Shown here: in pieces, positions 1 to 8,267 of the stretch | Layout: each line of letters starts with the position of its first letter | How positions within the stretch are numbered: the stretch's first letter is position 1 | Assembly (NCBI RefSeq): GCF_000332075.2 | Contig: NZ_ALVU02000001.1 | Coordinates: forward strand, 620,001 to 684,000 | Direction: 5' to 3' | DNA length: 64,000 nucleotides | DNA from: Synechocystis sp. PCC 7509 | GTDB lineage: Bacteria > Cyanobacteriota > Cyanobacteriia > Cyanobacteriales > Chroococcidiopsidaceae | The notes under the pieces: generated by a model | Databases searched by the model: none | What the model saw: only the letters and a program-made list of their open reading frames with translations | What the model was told of the DNA's origin: nothing | Made by a program: the position numbers and the translations under genes

Positions 1-416
1 CTGTAGAAGACAATATTCTTCTGTATGGAGTGTTGTTAGGATTTTCTAGAGCAGAAATGCGGCAAAGAATACCTTCAATTTTAGAGTTTTCTGAGTTACA
101 AGATTATGCTTTCATGCCAGTAAAAGCTTTATCATCAGGTATGGTAGCGCGTTTAGGGTTTGCGATCGCAACAGACGTACAACCAGATATTTTAATTCTA
201 GATGAAGTTCTTTCCGTAGGAGATGAAAGTTTTAAAAACAAGTGTCAGCAGCGCATCAACAAGTTTTGGAGTGCAAATGCAACGATATTAGTAGTATCTC
301 ACGATCTAGAATTTATTGAAAAATCATGTGGCAAAGTAATATGGTTAGACAAAGGGCAGTTAAAGTTTATTGGCGAGTCTCAAGAAGCAGTTTCTTGTTA
401 CCTTAATATTGTTTGA
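1..416 (+). CDS. ABC transporter ATP-binding protein, polysaccharide export type (3' part)
   Basis: Only the C-terminal ~138 codons lie in the window; the frame is open from base 3 with no start needed. Visible are the helical-domain segment VEDNILLYGVLLGFSR, the signature region SSGMVARLGFAIA, Walker B DILILDEVLSVGD and the switch histidine VVSHDL. The SSGM-type signature and the VGDESF sequence after Walker B are typical of ATPases for O-antigen, teichoic acid or capsule export (Wzt/TagH/KpsT type), not of nutrient importers. It would power export of a lipid-linked glycan with a permease encoded upstream, outside the window. The glycosyltransferase that follows fits a polysaccharide locus. 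There is no C-terminal carbohydrate-binding extension as in long Wzt proteins: it stops soon after the ATPase core. Confidence 0.85.
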   Translation, partial: VEDNILLYGVLLGFSRAEMRQRIPSILEFSELQDYAFMPVKALSSGMVARLGFAIATDVQPDILILDEVLSVGDESFKNKCQQRINKFWSANATILVVSHDLEFIEKSCGKVIWLDKGQLKFIGESQEAVSCYLNIV

Positions 417-428
417 CTAGATAACCAA

Positions 429-453
429 TTATGAATGTGCATAGGATTACTAT
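429..453. repeat. fragment of the TATAGCAATCCTA-ended dispersed repeat
   Basis: The sequence ATTATGAATGTGCATAGGAT followed by TACTATA closely matches the right end of the element at 57267-57336 (ATTATGAATCTGCATAGGAT, then TGCTACA). Only the right end is present, without the GC-rich central palindrome. It is a short match and could be a decayed copy. Confidence 0.4.
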
Positions 454-529
454 AATTAGATTAATAGCTGCTTTTTTTATAATGTAAATATAATTTTATT
501 CACATAAATTACCTTACTAAACAAATCGA

Positions 530-1816
530 ATGAATTTGAACGGAATTAATGTATTAATAGATTGCTATAACTTAGAACTTATTCAAGGTACAGGTATAAA
601 AACCTATGGTATAAGTTTAATTAAAGCTTTAAATTTGCTTGAAGCAAATGTGAATTTATTATGCAGTCGTTCTAGTGGGAGTCCTAAGTCAATTTTAAAT
701 GAAGTATTATTTTTTGATAGGCAACATACGAGAGCTACAAAACTTAATCAAATTAAAAGCTTACTTTCTACGGTTACTCAATTTTACCCAAAAGTAAAAA
801 ACTTAAATAATAGTAATTTTATAATCAAGCAAGAATCAGACTTGTTTTTTGATTTAGTAAATTCTGAAAATATTTTTACCGCTCATAATTGTTATGATAT
901 TGCTAATTTTTTATACAAAAATTTCAGAATAACAAATAAAGTTAGATTTGCAAAAAAGATAGATATATGGCACTCAACTTGTCCGATGCCGCTAGAGGTA
1001 GATAAAGCCAAGAAAATAACTACTATTCATGATTTAATTCCTTTGAAGTTACCCTATACAACTTTGGATGATAAAAATTTCTTTTTTAAACTGATAAAAA
1101 AATCTATTGAAAAATCCCATCTTATTTTAGCAGTTTCAGAACACACTAAAAAAGACATAATAGATATTTTTAATGTTTCTTCTGATAAAATCTTTGTCAC
1201 GTATCAACCCGTTATACAACCACAATATACATTTAATGAAAATGAGCTTTTAATATTATTAAAACAGTACCGATTGCGTGTGAAAGAATATATCCTTTTT
1301 GTTGGAGCTATAGAGCCAAAAAAGAACTTAGGGCGATTGATAGAGGCGTATATAAAACTAGATACTTCTATGCCTTTAGTTATTGTTGGTAAAAAAGGAT
1401 GGTTATGGGAAGATGAAATTGGTAAACTTCAAAAAGTTTTTCCTAAATATTTTATAAAAAAGATAAAATTTCTTGAATACATATCAAGAAGCGATCTGAC
1501 TTATTTGTATCAAGGTGCTTGCTGCTTTGTTTTTCCTTCTCTATATGAAGGATTCGGTTTACCTCCTTTAGAAGCGATGGCTTTAGGATGCCCAACTATT
1601 GTATCTAATGTTTCTTCGTTACCGGAAGTATGTGGCGATGCGGCTCTTTATGTAGACCCTTACGATGTAGTTAATATTAGAGATCAGATAGAGACTTTAA
1701 TTACCGATCCTTTCTTGCAAACACAACTTTCATTAGCGGGAAAAGAAAGGGCAAAGTTATTCAGTTTTAATAACTATACTAATAAATTATATGAAGCTTA
1801 TAAAAAAGTAATTTAG
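530..1816 (+). CDS. glycosyltransferase family 4
   Basis: A 428-residue GT-B fold glycosyltransferase expected to transfer a sugar from a nucleotide-sugar donor to a growing glycan at the cytoplasmic membrane face. Landmarks are the interdomain segment [10 protein letters not shown] (about residue 200), the start of the nucleotide-binding domain [20 protein letters not shown] (about 255-275) and the GT4 donor-site motif [16 protein letters not shown] (about 340-355), whose two glutamates form the EX7E pair. The N-terminal half is divergent and AT-rich. It lies 113 bp downstream of the polysaccharide-export ATPase on the same strand, so a role in the same exopolysaccharide or O-antigen pathway is likely. 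The exact sugar cannot be read from sequence. Confidence 0.85.
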   Translation: MNLNGINVLIDCYNLELIQGTGIKTYGISLIKALNLLEANVNLLCSRSSGSPKSILNEVLFFDRQHTRATKLNQIKSLLSTVTQFYPKVKNLNNSNFIIKQESDLFFDLVNSENIFTAHNCYDIANFLYKNFRITNKVRFAKKIDIWHSTCPMPLEVDKAKKITTIHDLIPLKLPYTTLDDKNFFFKLIKKSIEKSHLILAVSEHTKKDIIDIFNVSSDKIFVTYQPVIQPQYTFNENELLILLKQYRLRVKEYILFVGAIEPKKNLGRLIEAYIKLDTSMPLVIVGKKGWLWEDEIGKLQKVFPKYFIKKIKFLEYISRSDLTYLYQGACCFVFPSLYEGFGLPPLEAMALGCPTIVSNVSSLPEVCGDAALYVDPYDVVNIRDQIETLITDPFLQTQLSLAGKERAKLFSFNNYTNKLYEAYKKVI

Positions 1817-1868
1817 ATTAGATGGCAACTTAAATAAACTTAAGCGAACTCTTACTTAAGTTTATTTG

Positions 1869-2120
1869 TTAGTAATTACTGTTAGAGCGGTTGTAGATAT
1901 AATTTATCCCAAAATAACGATGGACTAAAATATTAAGATTGACGCGAATAGCTTGTTTTAAGTTTGCGTTGTTAAAGTTCCTGTTATTAAAATTGCCATT
2001 GTTAATAGTACCGTTATTGAAATTCTTATTTATAAAATTGCTGTTGTTGGAATTTTGATTGTTATTGCGATCACTGTTTATGTTGAAAAAAGCGCCTATT
2101 TTATCCCCAGCTTTAAGTAA
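1869..2120 (-). pseudogene. Asn-rich gene remnant without a start codon
   Basis: On the minus strand this interval is one open frame of 83 codons ending in TAA, with no usable start between the upstream stop and the first coding-looking residues. It begins LLKAGDKIGAFFNIN, continues with Asn-rich short repeats (NFNN, NNGNFNN, NFNNAN) and ends ILVHRYFGINYIYNRS. On the plus strand this appears as GTTATT/GTTGTT-type repeats. I do not recognise the family. It may be the 3' remnant of a repeat-rich protein or chance coding in low-complexity DNA. The rest of the 1817-2370 gap is AT-rich and shows nothing else. Confidence 0.3.
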
Positions 2121-2370
2121 TTATCAACTATAGAGGGTGTGGTAGCCTCAATGTGCGAGTGTTTTTGTTTTTAAGTAGGGTTTCATAGCCAATTACACAG
2201 GTTGTATAGCTAATGGGGATAATTTACCTTTCCAATCGGTTACCATTACCAAAAATTACCACTTAGTAAGCTTTTGTATCGCAATTAAATTATTTTGTCA
2301 ACTGTCATAAAGCAGAAGTATTTAGTTGATAATTATAACGAGCAATAAATACATTAGTAAGGATTTTTTA

Positions 2371-2907
2371 ATGGAGCGCGGACATATTGGTGTGACACTG
2401 TGGTTTACAGGCTTGAGCGGCGCGGGTAAAACCACAATTAGCCAAGCAGTAGAAACAGAACTACGGCTAAAGGGGTGTAAAGTTGAAGTTTTAGATGGTG
2501 ATATAGTACGTCAGAACCTGACTAAAGACTTGGGATTTAGTAGAGAAGATCGTGATGAAAACATCCGACGTATTGGTTTTGTAGCCAATTTATTAACTCG
2601 AAATCAGGTAATTGTTTTAGTTTCGGCGATATCACCCTATAGAGAAATTCGCACTGAAGTACGCCAACGCATCGGCAACTTTATTGAAATTTACGTCAAT
2701 GCACCTCTAGAAGTATGCGAACAAAGAGATGTAAAGGGGCTATACAAAAAAGCTCGTTCAGGAGTAATTAAAAATTTTACTGGGATAGACGATCCTTACG
2801 AGCCACCGATTAATCCAGACGTAGAATGTAGTACCGATAAAGAAAGTTTAGAACAAAGTGTATCTAAAGTATTAGACCAGTTAACTACCCTAGGACTCAA
2901 GCTTTAG
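2371..2907 (+). CDS. cysC: adenylylsulfate kinase
   Basis: Phosphorylates adenosine 5'-phosphosulfate to PAPS with ATP, for sulfate activation and sulfotransfer. The 178-residue protein is almost all APS kinase: P-loop GLSGAGKT (residues 14-21), LDGDIVRQNLTKDLGFSRED, VSAISPYREIR and the conserved GLYKKARSG and FTGIDDPYEPP segments. A TTG 45 bp upstream stays in frame, but the ATG at 2371 is preferred: AAGGA lies eight bases before it and family members begin just before the VTLWFTGLSG strand. No ATP sulfurylase is adjacent. Its position next to a glycan locus could mean sulfation of a polysaccharide, but that is inference. Confidence 0.95.
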   Translation: MERGHIGVTLWFTGLSGAGKTTISQAVETELRLKGCKVEVLDGDIVRQNLTKDLGFSREDRDENIRRIGFVANLLTRNQVIVLVSAISPYREIRTEVRQRIGNFIEIYVNAPLEVCEQRDVKGLYKKARSGVIKNFTGIDDPYEPPINPDVECSTDKESLEQSVSKVLDQLTTLGLKL

Positions 2908-2931
2908 AAGGTTTCTTGTAGAAGTGGTTTT

Positions 2932-2953
2932 GCCTGAGTATTCATACTCAGGC
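2932..2953. terminator. hairpin between convergent cysC and hydrolase genes
   Basis: GCCTGAGTA, loop TTCA, TACTCAGGC: a perfect 9-bp stem in the 61-bp gap between two converging genes. T-rich sequence (GGTTTT on plus, so AAAACC on minus) flanks one side. It probably ends transcripts in at least one direction. Confidence 0.6.
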
Positions 2954-2968
2954 TGATACTTGTAGCCG

Positions 2969-3808
2969 TCAACTGACCCGGCGAACAAAAGGTAAAAGGC
3001 TCTCTAAAACTAGGTCATAGAAATGCTCTTGAGGATAGTGTCCGGCTTCTTCTAGCTTGATAAATTCTGAGTGCTTGATAGAGGCGGCAAAATTTTGTGC
3101 CATTGAAAGCGGTAGCCAAGGATCGGTTATGCCCCAAATAATAGCTGTAGGATACTGCCATTGTTTAAATCCCGCTTCGATTTCTGCCATTGCGGAGGGC
3201 CTTTGCAAATTGCGGATTGTATACATTAAACTGCGTCCGGCGGCGGAACTTTTGAGAAATGGCTGACGGTAAGTGTCCAAATCGCGATCGCTAATTCGGT
3301 AACGACTACCACCTTCAAGAGTGCGATCAACTAGCAACGGATCTTGAGTCAACATATCTCCAGCTAAGGGTAAGCCCCATTGTTGCATTTGCCAAGGTAG
3401 CTTGGCGCTAGAGGAGAGGGGGGTATTTAAAATAACTAAACTTTCAATTTGCTCAGGATGACGCAAAGCATACTGCAAGCCTACAGAACCTAAAAAGCCT
3501 TGTACTACTAAAGAAAAACGTTCGAGTTTTAGGGCTTGCAAAAAGTCCGCTAGAGCATCTATAAAAGCGTCAGGAGTATAGGCAAATTCTTTTTTATCGG
3601 GTTTAGCAGAATAGCCAAAACCAACCCAATCGGGAGCGATCGCTCTTGTACCTTGATTTGCCAATGCTGGCATAATTTGCCGCCAACTGTAGCTGTGAGA
3701 TGGCAAGCCATGTAATAAAACGACAGGTACTAAGTCTGTTTCGCTTCTAGGCGTAGACTCACGGTAAAACCAATCAAGTCCGCCAACTTTAATTTTATTT
3801 TCTGTCAC
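2969..3808 (-). CDS. alpha/beta-fold hydrolase, haloalkane dehalogenase-like, nucleophile missing
   Basis: A 279-residue alpha/beta hydrolase. The oxyanion segment LLHGLPSHSYSWR (31-43), the DWVGFGYSAKP segment (60-70), an acid candidate in WGITDPWL (D229) and the histidine in EEAGHYPQEH (H257) are in place. The nucleophile elbow, normally G-x-S-x-G or VVQDWGG, reads VVQGFLGS (101-108), so Gly104 sits where Ser or Asp should be. The family is annotated as hydrolase or haloalkane dehalogenase, but this protein cannot use the usual covalent mechanism unless another residue serves. It is a single gene, convergent with cysC. Substrate unknown. Confidence 0.8.
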   Translation of the reverse strand: MTENKIKVGGLDWFYRESTPRSETDLVPVVLLHGLPSHSYSWRQIMPALANQGTRAIAPDWVGFGYSAKPDKKEFAYTPDAFIDALADFLQALKLERFSLVVQGFLGSVGLQYALRHPEQIESLVILNTPLSSSAKLPWQMQQWGLPLAGDMLTQDPLLVDRTLEGGSRYRISDRDLDTYRQPFLKSSAAGRSLMYTIRNLQRPSAMAEIEAGFKQWQYPTAIIWGITDPWLPLSMAQNFAASIKHSEFIKLEEAGHYPQEHFYDLVLESLLPFVRRVS

Positions 3809-3845
3809 GATCGCGCTATTAAGCAGAAGTTATTTCTTTATGTCG

Positions 3846-4958
3846 TTACGATACCAAGAAACTGTCTAATAATTTTATAATCCTCTGGGCTGTAGCTGGA
3901 GCTAATAAAACCCCATTCCGATAATGCCCAGTAGCGAGAAGAACATTACTAAACCCCTCTAAAAGCTCAATTATGGGGGCGGGACGGGCTTCAGGGCGGG
4001 GGCGCAACCCTGACCAGGTTTTGATGGTAGTGGCGGCTGCTAATGCCGGACAATAGGCGATCGCACGGTGTCTAACTGCCTCTAGTTTTTCTGCTTCTGG
4101 TACAACTTGCCCCGATTCTAAGGGAAATTCTACCGTTGCCCCAATCCAGTAATCTGTAACAGGATTGCTAGTTAAACACGGCACTATATGCACATCGTTA
4201 CCAGTAATTACAGGTTGAAACTCTGGGTTTCCTAAAGAGTTTGGTAAGCGGATATGGATTGCTTGACCTAGTACGGGTCTAATATCTAGTAGAGGTGGAA
4301 TTTGCAAGTTAGGAAGAGACTGCAACGAACCTAAGCCAGCAGCTACTACTAAGCAATCTATTACTTTGCCTTGTACAGATTTAACTACATGGTGAAGATT
4401 AGCAGTAGTCAGATCGTATTGTAAATTTGTGGCATCAAAATGAAAAATTACGCCCCGACTTTTTGCCGCATCTACTAAGGCTAAAGTTAGCGCTACAGGA
4501 TCTACTTGGATATCTTGGGGAGAATAAATTGCTGCGGGGATATTTTGACAATCTATTTGCGGACAACTCGCTTTTAGTTTGGCGCTATCCCATAATTCTA
4601 ACTGCCATCCTTGCTCAGAACGAATTGCGGCTAATTTTTCCCATTTGGCTAAATCTTCTCCCTCTGGGCAAAGTTTTAAAATTCCCTGTTGATTGTAAGG
4701 AATTGTTCGCTTGGTAATTGCTTCTAGTTCGGGAATTAGGGTTGTATAGCGCTCAATGCTGTGCGATCGCATTTGCCAGGCTTTGCCTTTAGTTTTGTGG
4801 CTAATGATGCCCATTAATACACCTAAAGCGGCGGCGGTAGAGCCTTGGGCGGGTGGTTGTTTATCTAAAACGGTAATTTTTAGTCCGGGGATTAAACTAA
4901 GCTCGTAGGCGATCGTTGCCCCAACTACGCCGCAGCCGATAATTACTATGTGATTCAT
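3846..4958 (-). CDS. FAD-dependent amine oxidase, glycine oxidase (ThiO)-like
   Basis: A DAO-family flavoprotein that would oxidise glycine or another small amine or D-amino acid to the imine and hydrogen peroxide; in thiamine synthesis ThiO supplies the glycine imine. The ATG at 4958 places the FAD dinucleotide motif at once (HIVIIGCGVVGATIAYELS), so it is preferred to the in-frame TTG 12 bp upstream. The C-terminal SGLRPRPEARPAPIIE and GHYRNGVLLAPATA segments are typical of the glycine oxidase subgroup. Length about 370 residues is normal. There is no thiG or thiS next to it, and many cyanobacteria have ThiO fused to ThiG, so the thiamine role is not certain. Confidence 0.8.
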   Translation of the reverse strand: MNHIVIIGCGVVGATIAYELSLIPGLKITVLDKQPPAQGSTAAALGVLMGIISHKTKGKAWQMRSHSIERYTTLIPELEAITKRTIPYNQQGILKLCPEGEDLAKWEKLAAIRSEQGWQLELWDSAKLKASCPQIDCQNIPAAIYSPQDIQVDPVALTLALVDAAKSRGVIFHFDATNLQYDLTTANLHHVVKSVQGKVIDCLVVAAGLGSLQSLPNLQIPPLLDIRPVLGQAIHIRLPNSLGNPEFQPVITGNDVHIVPCLTSNPVTDYWIGATVEFPLESGQVVPEAEKLEAVRHRAIAYCPALAAATTIKTWSGLRPRPEARPAPIIELLEGFSNVLLATGHYRNGVLLAPATAQRIIKLLDSFLVS

Positions 4959-4969
4959 GATTATTTGCA

Positions 4970-4998
4970 AGAGAGACGTTTCACCGAAACGTCTCTCT
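4970..4998. terminator. strong hairpin between psbQ and the amine oxidase gene
   Basis: AGAGAGACGTTTC, loop ACC, GAAACGTCTCTCT: a perfect 13-bp stem with a 3-nt loop. Both flanking genes run on the minus strand, so it lies after the psbQ stop and just before the oxidase start. On the minus strand there is no long T-run after it; on plus it is followed by GTTTT. It may terminate or attenuate psbQ transcription into the oxidase gene. Confidence 0.6.
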
Positions 4999-5004
4999 GT
5001 TTTC

Positions 5005-5475
5005 CTAATCCTCTACCTGTGCGGGGACAGCTTGTTTAGGAATCAAATCTACAAATTTATTGATGTCTGCAAAGGCATTTTGGTAACTACGTACTGCTCC
5101 AGTGGTGCTGTTTTCTTCAATTGCTTGCTCGACTTTTACTAAGTCATCAAACAATTCTCGCGTGATTTGCCGCGCTTTTGTTTGCTCTTTTGGTAGCAAG
5201 TTGCGGGTTATGTAAGTCATTTTTAGCCGCAATTCACCCAAGGGCCCGTGAATAAAATTCCTAACTCCAATCCAATCTCGCCGTTGAATGAGGACAGGAA
5301 TTTCACTCATGCGATCGCGTAAAGCTAGTAAAGTAGGAGCATATTCCTGAATTTGCTCGATTTGAGCGGGGGTATAAGTTGGAGATACTTTAGCCACCGT
5401 GGGACTACTACAACTAATTAAAAATACTGCCACCATAGCCAGAATTAATGACAAAATCGACCGAGAACGCACCAT
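5005..5475 (-). CDS. psbQ: photosystem II protein PsbQ (CyanoQ)
   Basis: A 156-residue lumenal photosystem II extrinsic subunit that stabilises the oxygen-evolving side. The N-terminus is a lipoprotein signal peptide (residues 1-21) with the lipobox LISC, so Cys22 would be lipidated and anchor it to the thylakoid membrane on the lumen side. The mature part is predicted as a four-helix bundle, with helices around YAPTLLALRDRMSEIPVLI, WIGVRNFIHGPLGELR and TRELFDDLVKVEQAIEENS, a pattern known from cyanobacterial PsbQ. It is upstream of the amine oxidase gene on the same strand, separated by a strong hairpin. Confidence 0.85.
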   Translation of the reverse strand: MVRSRSILSLILAMVAVFLISCSSPTVAKVSPTYTPAQIEQIQEYAPTLLALRDRMSEIPVLIQRRDWIGVRNFIHGPLGELRLKMTYITRNLLPKEQTKARQITRELFDDLVKVEQAIEENSTTGAVRSYQNAFADINKFVDLIPKQAVPAQVED

Positions 5476-5709
5476 AACCTAATTTTCTATCTGTTAACGA
5501 ACAGTGTCATTTTAGATCGCTACTGAGCTTAAGCGCCAAACAAAAGCGCGACTTGCTCTAGGTAGAAAAACTTTAGCGGTTTAGTTAGGTATTAATGCTT
5601 ACTTTAATGAGCGCCTAAGTTCTCTAAAATTTGATAAGCTGAAACACAATAGCAGTAGTATTTATAGCGATATCTATCCCCGCGATCCAAAGGTAGGAGC
5701 ATTTTTCTT

Positions 5710-6129
5710 GTGAATGCAGCAGAAGCGGCAACTAACCTAGAACTTACAAGTAAAATTGCCTCTGTCGTCAATTTGTTTAAAAGTGAGTTTCCGGAAATTA
5801 AGTCGGATCTCAAACCTTGGCAAAACGATCCAGAAACTAGGGAATTAATCGATCCAGATTCGATTGATATTGGCTTGCATTTCCCTGGTAGAAGTAAGTT
5901 GTTTCAAAGTCGTAGCATTTTAATTCAAATTCGTTTTTATCAAGATCCAATGAATAATAAAGTTTCTTGCATTGGCGTGGAAGCGGCGGGTTTCGATCAT
6001 CGGGGCAAACAATGGCGACTTTCTACGGTGGAAGATTGGCGATGTGAAGGCGAAACTCAACCTAAGCCTGAAGCTGGCGAACAGTTAAAACACTTTTGTC
6101 GGCAGATTATTGAATTATTTAATACTTAA
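5710..6129 (+). CDS. conserved cyanobacterial protein of unknown function
   Basis: 139 residues, soluble, with no signal or membrane segment. The start is GTG; TAGGAG lies about ten bases upstream, which supports it. The sequence has a charged N-terminal helix (LTSKIASVVNLFKSEFPEIK), then a mixed region with SIDIGLHFPGRSKL, LIQIRFYQD and GVEAAGFDHRGKQWRLSTVEDW that looks like a small alpha/beta domain. I do not recognise a characterised family. The stop overlaps by four bases the end of the convergent DCC-family gene. Confidence 0.7.
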   Translation: MNAAEAATNLELTSKIASVVNLFKSEFPEIKSDLKPWQNDPETRELIDPDSIDIGLHFPGRSKLFQSRSILIQIRFYQDPMNNKVSCIGVEAAGFDHRGKQWRLSTVEDWRCEGETQPKPEAGEQLKHFCRQIIELFNT

Positions 6130-6542
6130 AGTTTTTTGCCAGGATTACAGCCGCAATCAATGTTGTAAGCAGAATTATAAGTAGTGTCGCGTTTACCAAA
6201 CCAACTGTAACGATTGTCGCGGATTTGCTCGTAAAGGCGATCGCCTGTCCATTTTAATCCGGGTAAAAGTCGATAAGCCGCTACAAATACTCCTCCTAGG
6301 GGCAATAATTCCCCGATCTTTTCGGCGGCGGCGCTTCCTTGCCAACGTTTTTTGGGGTCGTTGGCATCAATTACTATCATCCCTAGTTCGCAATTATTGG
6401 GCGTAATGTCCCAACGCTTAAGGGTTTCTTCTGCTTGCATTGGTGCGTATTGGAATAATTCACCCCGATCTATGGTTTCGAGGATTTGGACTAAATTTGT
6501 ACAAAGGTTGCAGTTGCCGTCGTAAATGACGTAATAAGTCAT
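6126..6542 (-). CDS. DCC family thiol-disulfide oxidoreductase (DUF393)
   Basis: A 138-residue thioredoxin-fold protein of the DCC (DUF393) family. The name-giving motif is seen as YDGNCNLC (residues 7-14), with two Cys separated by two residues, followed by the helix TNLVQILETIDRGELFQYAP. The C-terminus ends in a Cys-containing tail (NIDCGCNPGKK). The ATG at 6542 places the first strand MTYYVIYDG directly before the motif; longer frames upstream run into the dispersed repeat and are unlikely. The family is presumed to be redox-active, but substrates are unknown. Confidence 0.85.
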   Translation of the reverse strand: MTYYVIYDGNCNLCTNLVQILETIDRGELFQYAPMQAEETLKRWDITPNNCELGMIVIDANDPKKRWQGSAAAEKIGELLPLGGVFVAAYRLLPGLKWTGDRLYEQIRDNRYSWFGKRDTTYNSAYNIDCGCNPGKKL

Positions 6543-6597
6543 GCGGATAAAAATATTAGGTGTATCTTCTATCTTAGAATCTACAAAGCTTATCCTA

Positions 6598-6687
6598 AGA
6601 AAAACCAAGAATTGGGGGGTCTGCCCCCCAAACCCCCCATTGGGGGACGAGTTGCCTCCCCCAAACCCCCTGCAAAAGGGTCTTGTC
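6598..6687 (+). repeat. G/C-tract dispersed repeat, copy 1
   Basis: A ~90-bp intergenic repeat made of runs of five to six G or C: TTGGGGGGTCTGCCCCCCAA, then CCCCCCATTGGGGG, a core ACGAGTTGCCT, CCCCCAAACCCCC and TGCAAAAGGGTCTTGTC. It has near-complete foldback potential and several G-tracts. Matching copies lie in inverted orientation at 24156-24245 and 63417-63546. It sits between the DCC gene and argJ and encodes no convincing protein. Confidence 0.8.
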
Positions 6688-6858
6688 GATGAGCGTTCAA
6701 GTTTTCGGCAAGTAGACCAGAAACGAATTATTCCCCAAACTCTTTGTAAAAAAATCTTTTAGGTAAACATCCGAGTCTTTGTAATCTTTAAGTTGCGATC
6801 GCAATCCCCCCCACAAACGCTATAATGCCAAGCTAAACGAATGTACAGGCACAAAATA

Positions 6859-8184
6859 ATGGCAGACTGGCACGAAATTAGCGGGGGTGTTACTGCTCCT
6901 AAAGGCTATCGGGCGGCAGGAATTAAGGCAGGTCTAAAACCTTCGGGTTTGCCAGATTTGGCGCTGATTTTATCCGATGTAGATGCGATCGCAGCAGGGG
7001 TTTTTACTACGTCCCAAGTCCGTGCTGCTTGCGTAGACTATTGCCGTCAGCTACTACAAGCTAAACCTAGCGCTCGTGCCATTCTCTGTAATGCTGGTCA
7101 AGCAAACGCTGCTACCGGTTCTCAAGGCTGGCTGAATGCTTTAGAAAGTGCCATGCTACTCGGTCAAGCTTTGGGCATTCCCTCAGAATCAGTGTTAATT
7201 GCTTCTACTGGAGTAATTGGTCAACAAATTAAAATGGAGGCAATGCGATCGGGTATTCCTCAACTCGTGGCGGCGGCTTCCAATACTGGCAGCGATGCGG
7301 CGGCGCAAGCTATTGTTACTACGGATTTAGTCACAAAATCTATTGCTCTAGAAACTACGTTTAGCGATCGCCCTGTACGCATTGGTGGCATCTGTAAGGG
7401 TTCGGGAATGATTCACCCCAATATGGCTACACTACTAGCTTTCGTAACCTGCGATGCGGTGGTTTCTCCGGCTCTATGGCAACAAATGTTAAGCCGCGCG
7501 GCAGATAAAAGTTTTAACCAAATTACGGTTGATGGCGATACAAGTACCAATGATGCTCTTATTGCTCTTGCTAATGGTCAATCTCGCACTCCGGCAATTA
7601 CAGAAATGGGCACGGAAGCGGAAAAGTTAGAAGCAATGTTAACGGCTGTCTGTCAGCATTTGGCAAAGGCGATCGCTCGTGATGGTGAAGGCGCTACTTG
7701 TCTTATTGAGGTGCAAGTTTCTGGCGCTACTGATGAAAAATCTGCTCGGCAAGTTGCTAAAACTATTGTCGGTTCGGCTTTATTCAAATCTGCCGTTTTT
7801 GGACGCGATCCCAATTGGGGCAGGATTGCGGCAGCCGCAGGACGCGCTGGTGTCCCTTTTGAACAGGAGAACTTACGGATTATGTTAGGGGATTTTCTGT
7901 TAATGGAAAATGGTCAACCTCTAGCTTTCGATCGCGCCGCAGCAAGTAACTATATGAAACAAAAAGCTTCTAGCATTGTTCCAAATCAAGGAGTTGAGAA
8001 ACTTAGTGCTTATAGTAATAGCGGTTTATCCGTTGAAGATGACCAAAGCGCTGCTAGTCGTTACTTAAAAGATGACACAATTTTAATTTCTGTCTGTATT
8101 GGCAATGGTTCGGGAACGGGTACGGCTTGGGGTTGCGATCTCAGCTACGATTACGTGAAAATTAATGCCGAATATACTACTTAA
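6859..8184 (+). CDS. argJ: bifunctional glutamate N-acetyltransferase / amino-acid acetyltransferase
   Basis: ArgJ recycles acetyl from N-acetylornithine to glutamate and, in the bifunctional form, also makes N-acetylglutamate from acetyl-CoA, in arginine synthesis. The precursor cleaves itself at an Ala-Thr bond; here GSGMIHPNMATLLAF places the nucleophilic Thr at residue 191. Other conserved parts are FGRDPNWGRIAAAAGRAG and the C-terminal GTAWGCDLSYDYVKINAEYTT. I chose the second ATG (6859, MADWHEISGGVTAPKG) because the family begins there; the ATG at 6841 would add six residues. At 441 residues it is some 30 longer than common homologues; the extra lies near residues 370-404, between NYMKQKAS and ILISVCIGNG. 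Confidence 0.93.
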   Translation: MADWHEISGGVTAPKGYRAAGIKAGLKPSGLPDLALILSDVDAIAAGVFTTSQVRAACVDYCRQLLQAKPSARAILCNAGQANAATGSQGWLNALESAMLLGQALGIPSESVLIASTGVIGQQIKMEAMRSGIPQLVAAASNTGSDAAAQAIVTTDLVTKSIALETTFSDRPVRIGGICKGSGMIHPNMATLLAFVTCDAVVSPALWQQMLSRAADKSFNQITVDGDTSTNDALIALANGQSRTPAITEMGTEAEKLEAMLTAVCQHLAKAIARDGEGATCLIEVQVSGATDEKSARQVAKTIVGSALFKSAVFGRDPNWGRIAAAAGRAGVPFEQENLRIMLGDFLLMENGQPLAFDRAAASNYMKQKASSIVPNQGVEKLSAYSNSGLSVEDDQSAASRYLKDDTILISVCIGNGSGTGTAWGCDLSYDYVKINAEYTT

Positions 8185-8210
8185 AACTCTGGCATTGCTG
8201 AAAAGATTGA

Positions 8211-8231
8211 AGACGTTGCAACGCAACGTCT
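8211..8231. terminator. hairpin between convergent argJ and MscS genes
   Basis: AGACGTTGC, loop AAC, GCAACGTCT: a perfect 9-bp stem in the 83-bp convergent gap. No long T-run is visible, so it is a likely but not certain terminator. Confidence 0.5.
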
Positions 8232-8267
8232 CTACATTTAGATTCATATAATATCTTCTCAATTTCT

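Noticed and set aside
6541-6762. 73-codon plus-strand frame over the start of the DCC gene and the G/C repeat
   Set aside because: Most of it is the dispersed repeat (PNPPLGDELPPPNPLQKG-like translation of C-runs), and it overlaps a better gene.
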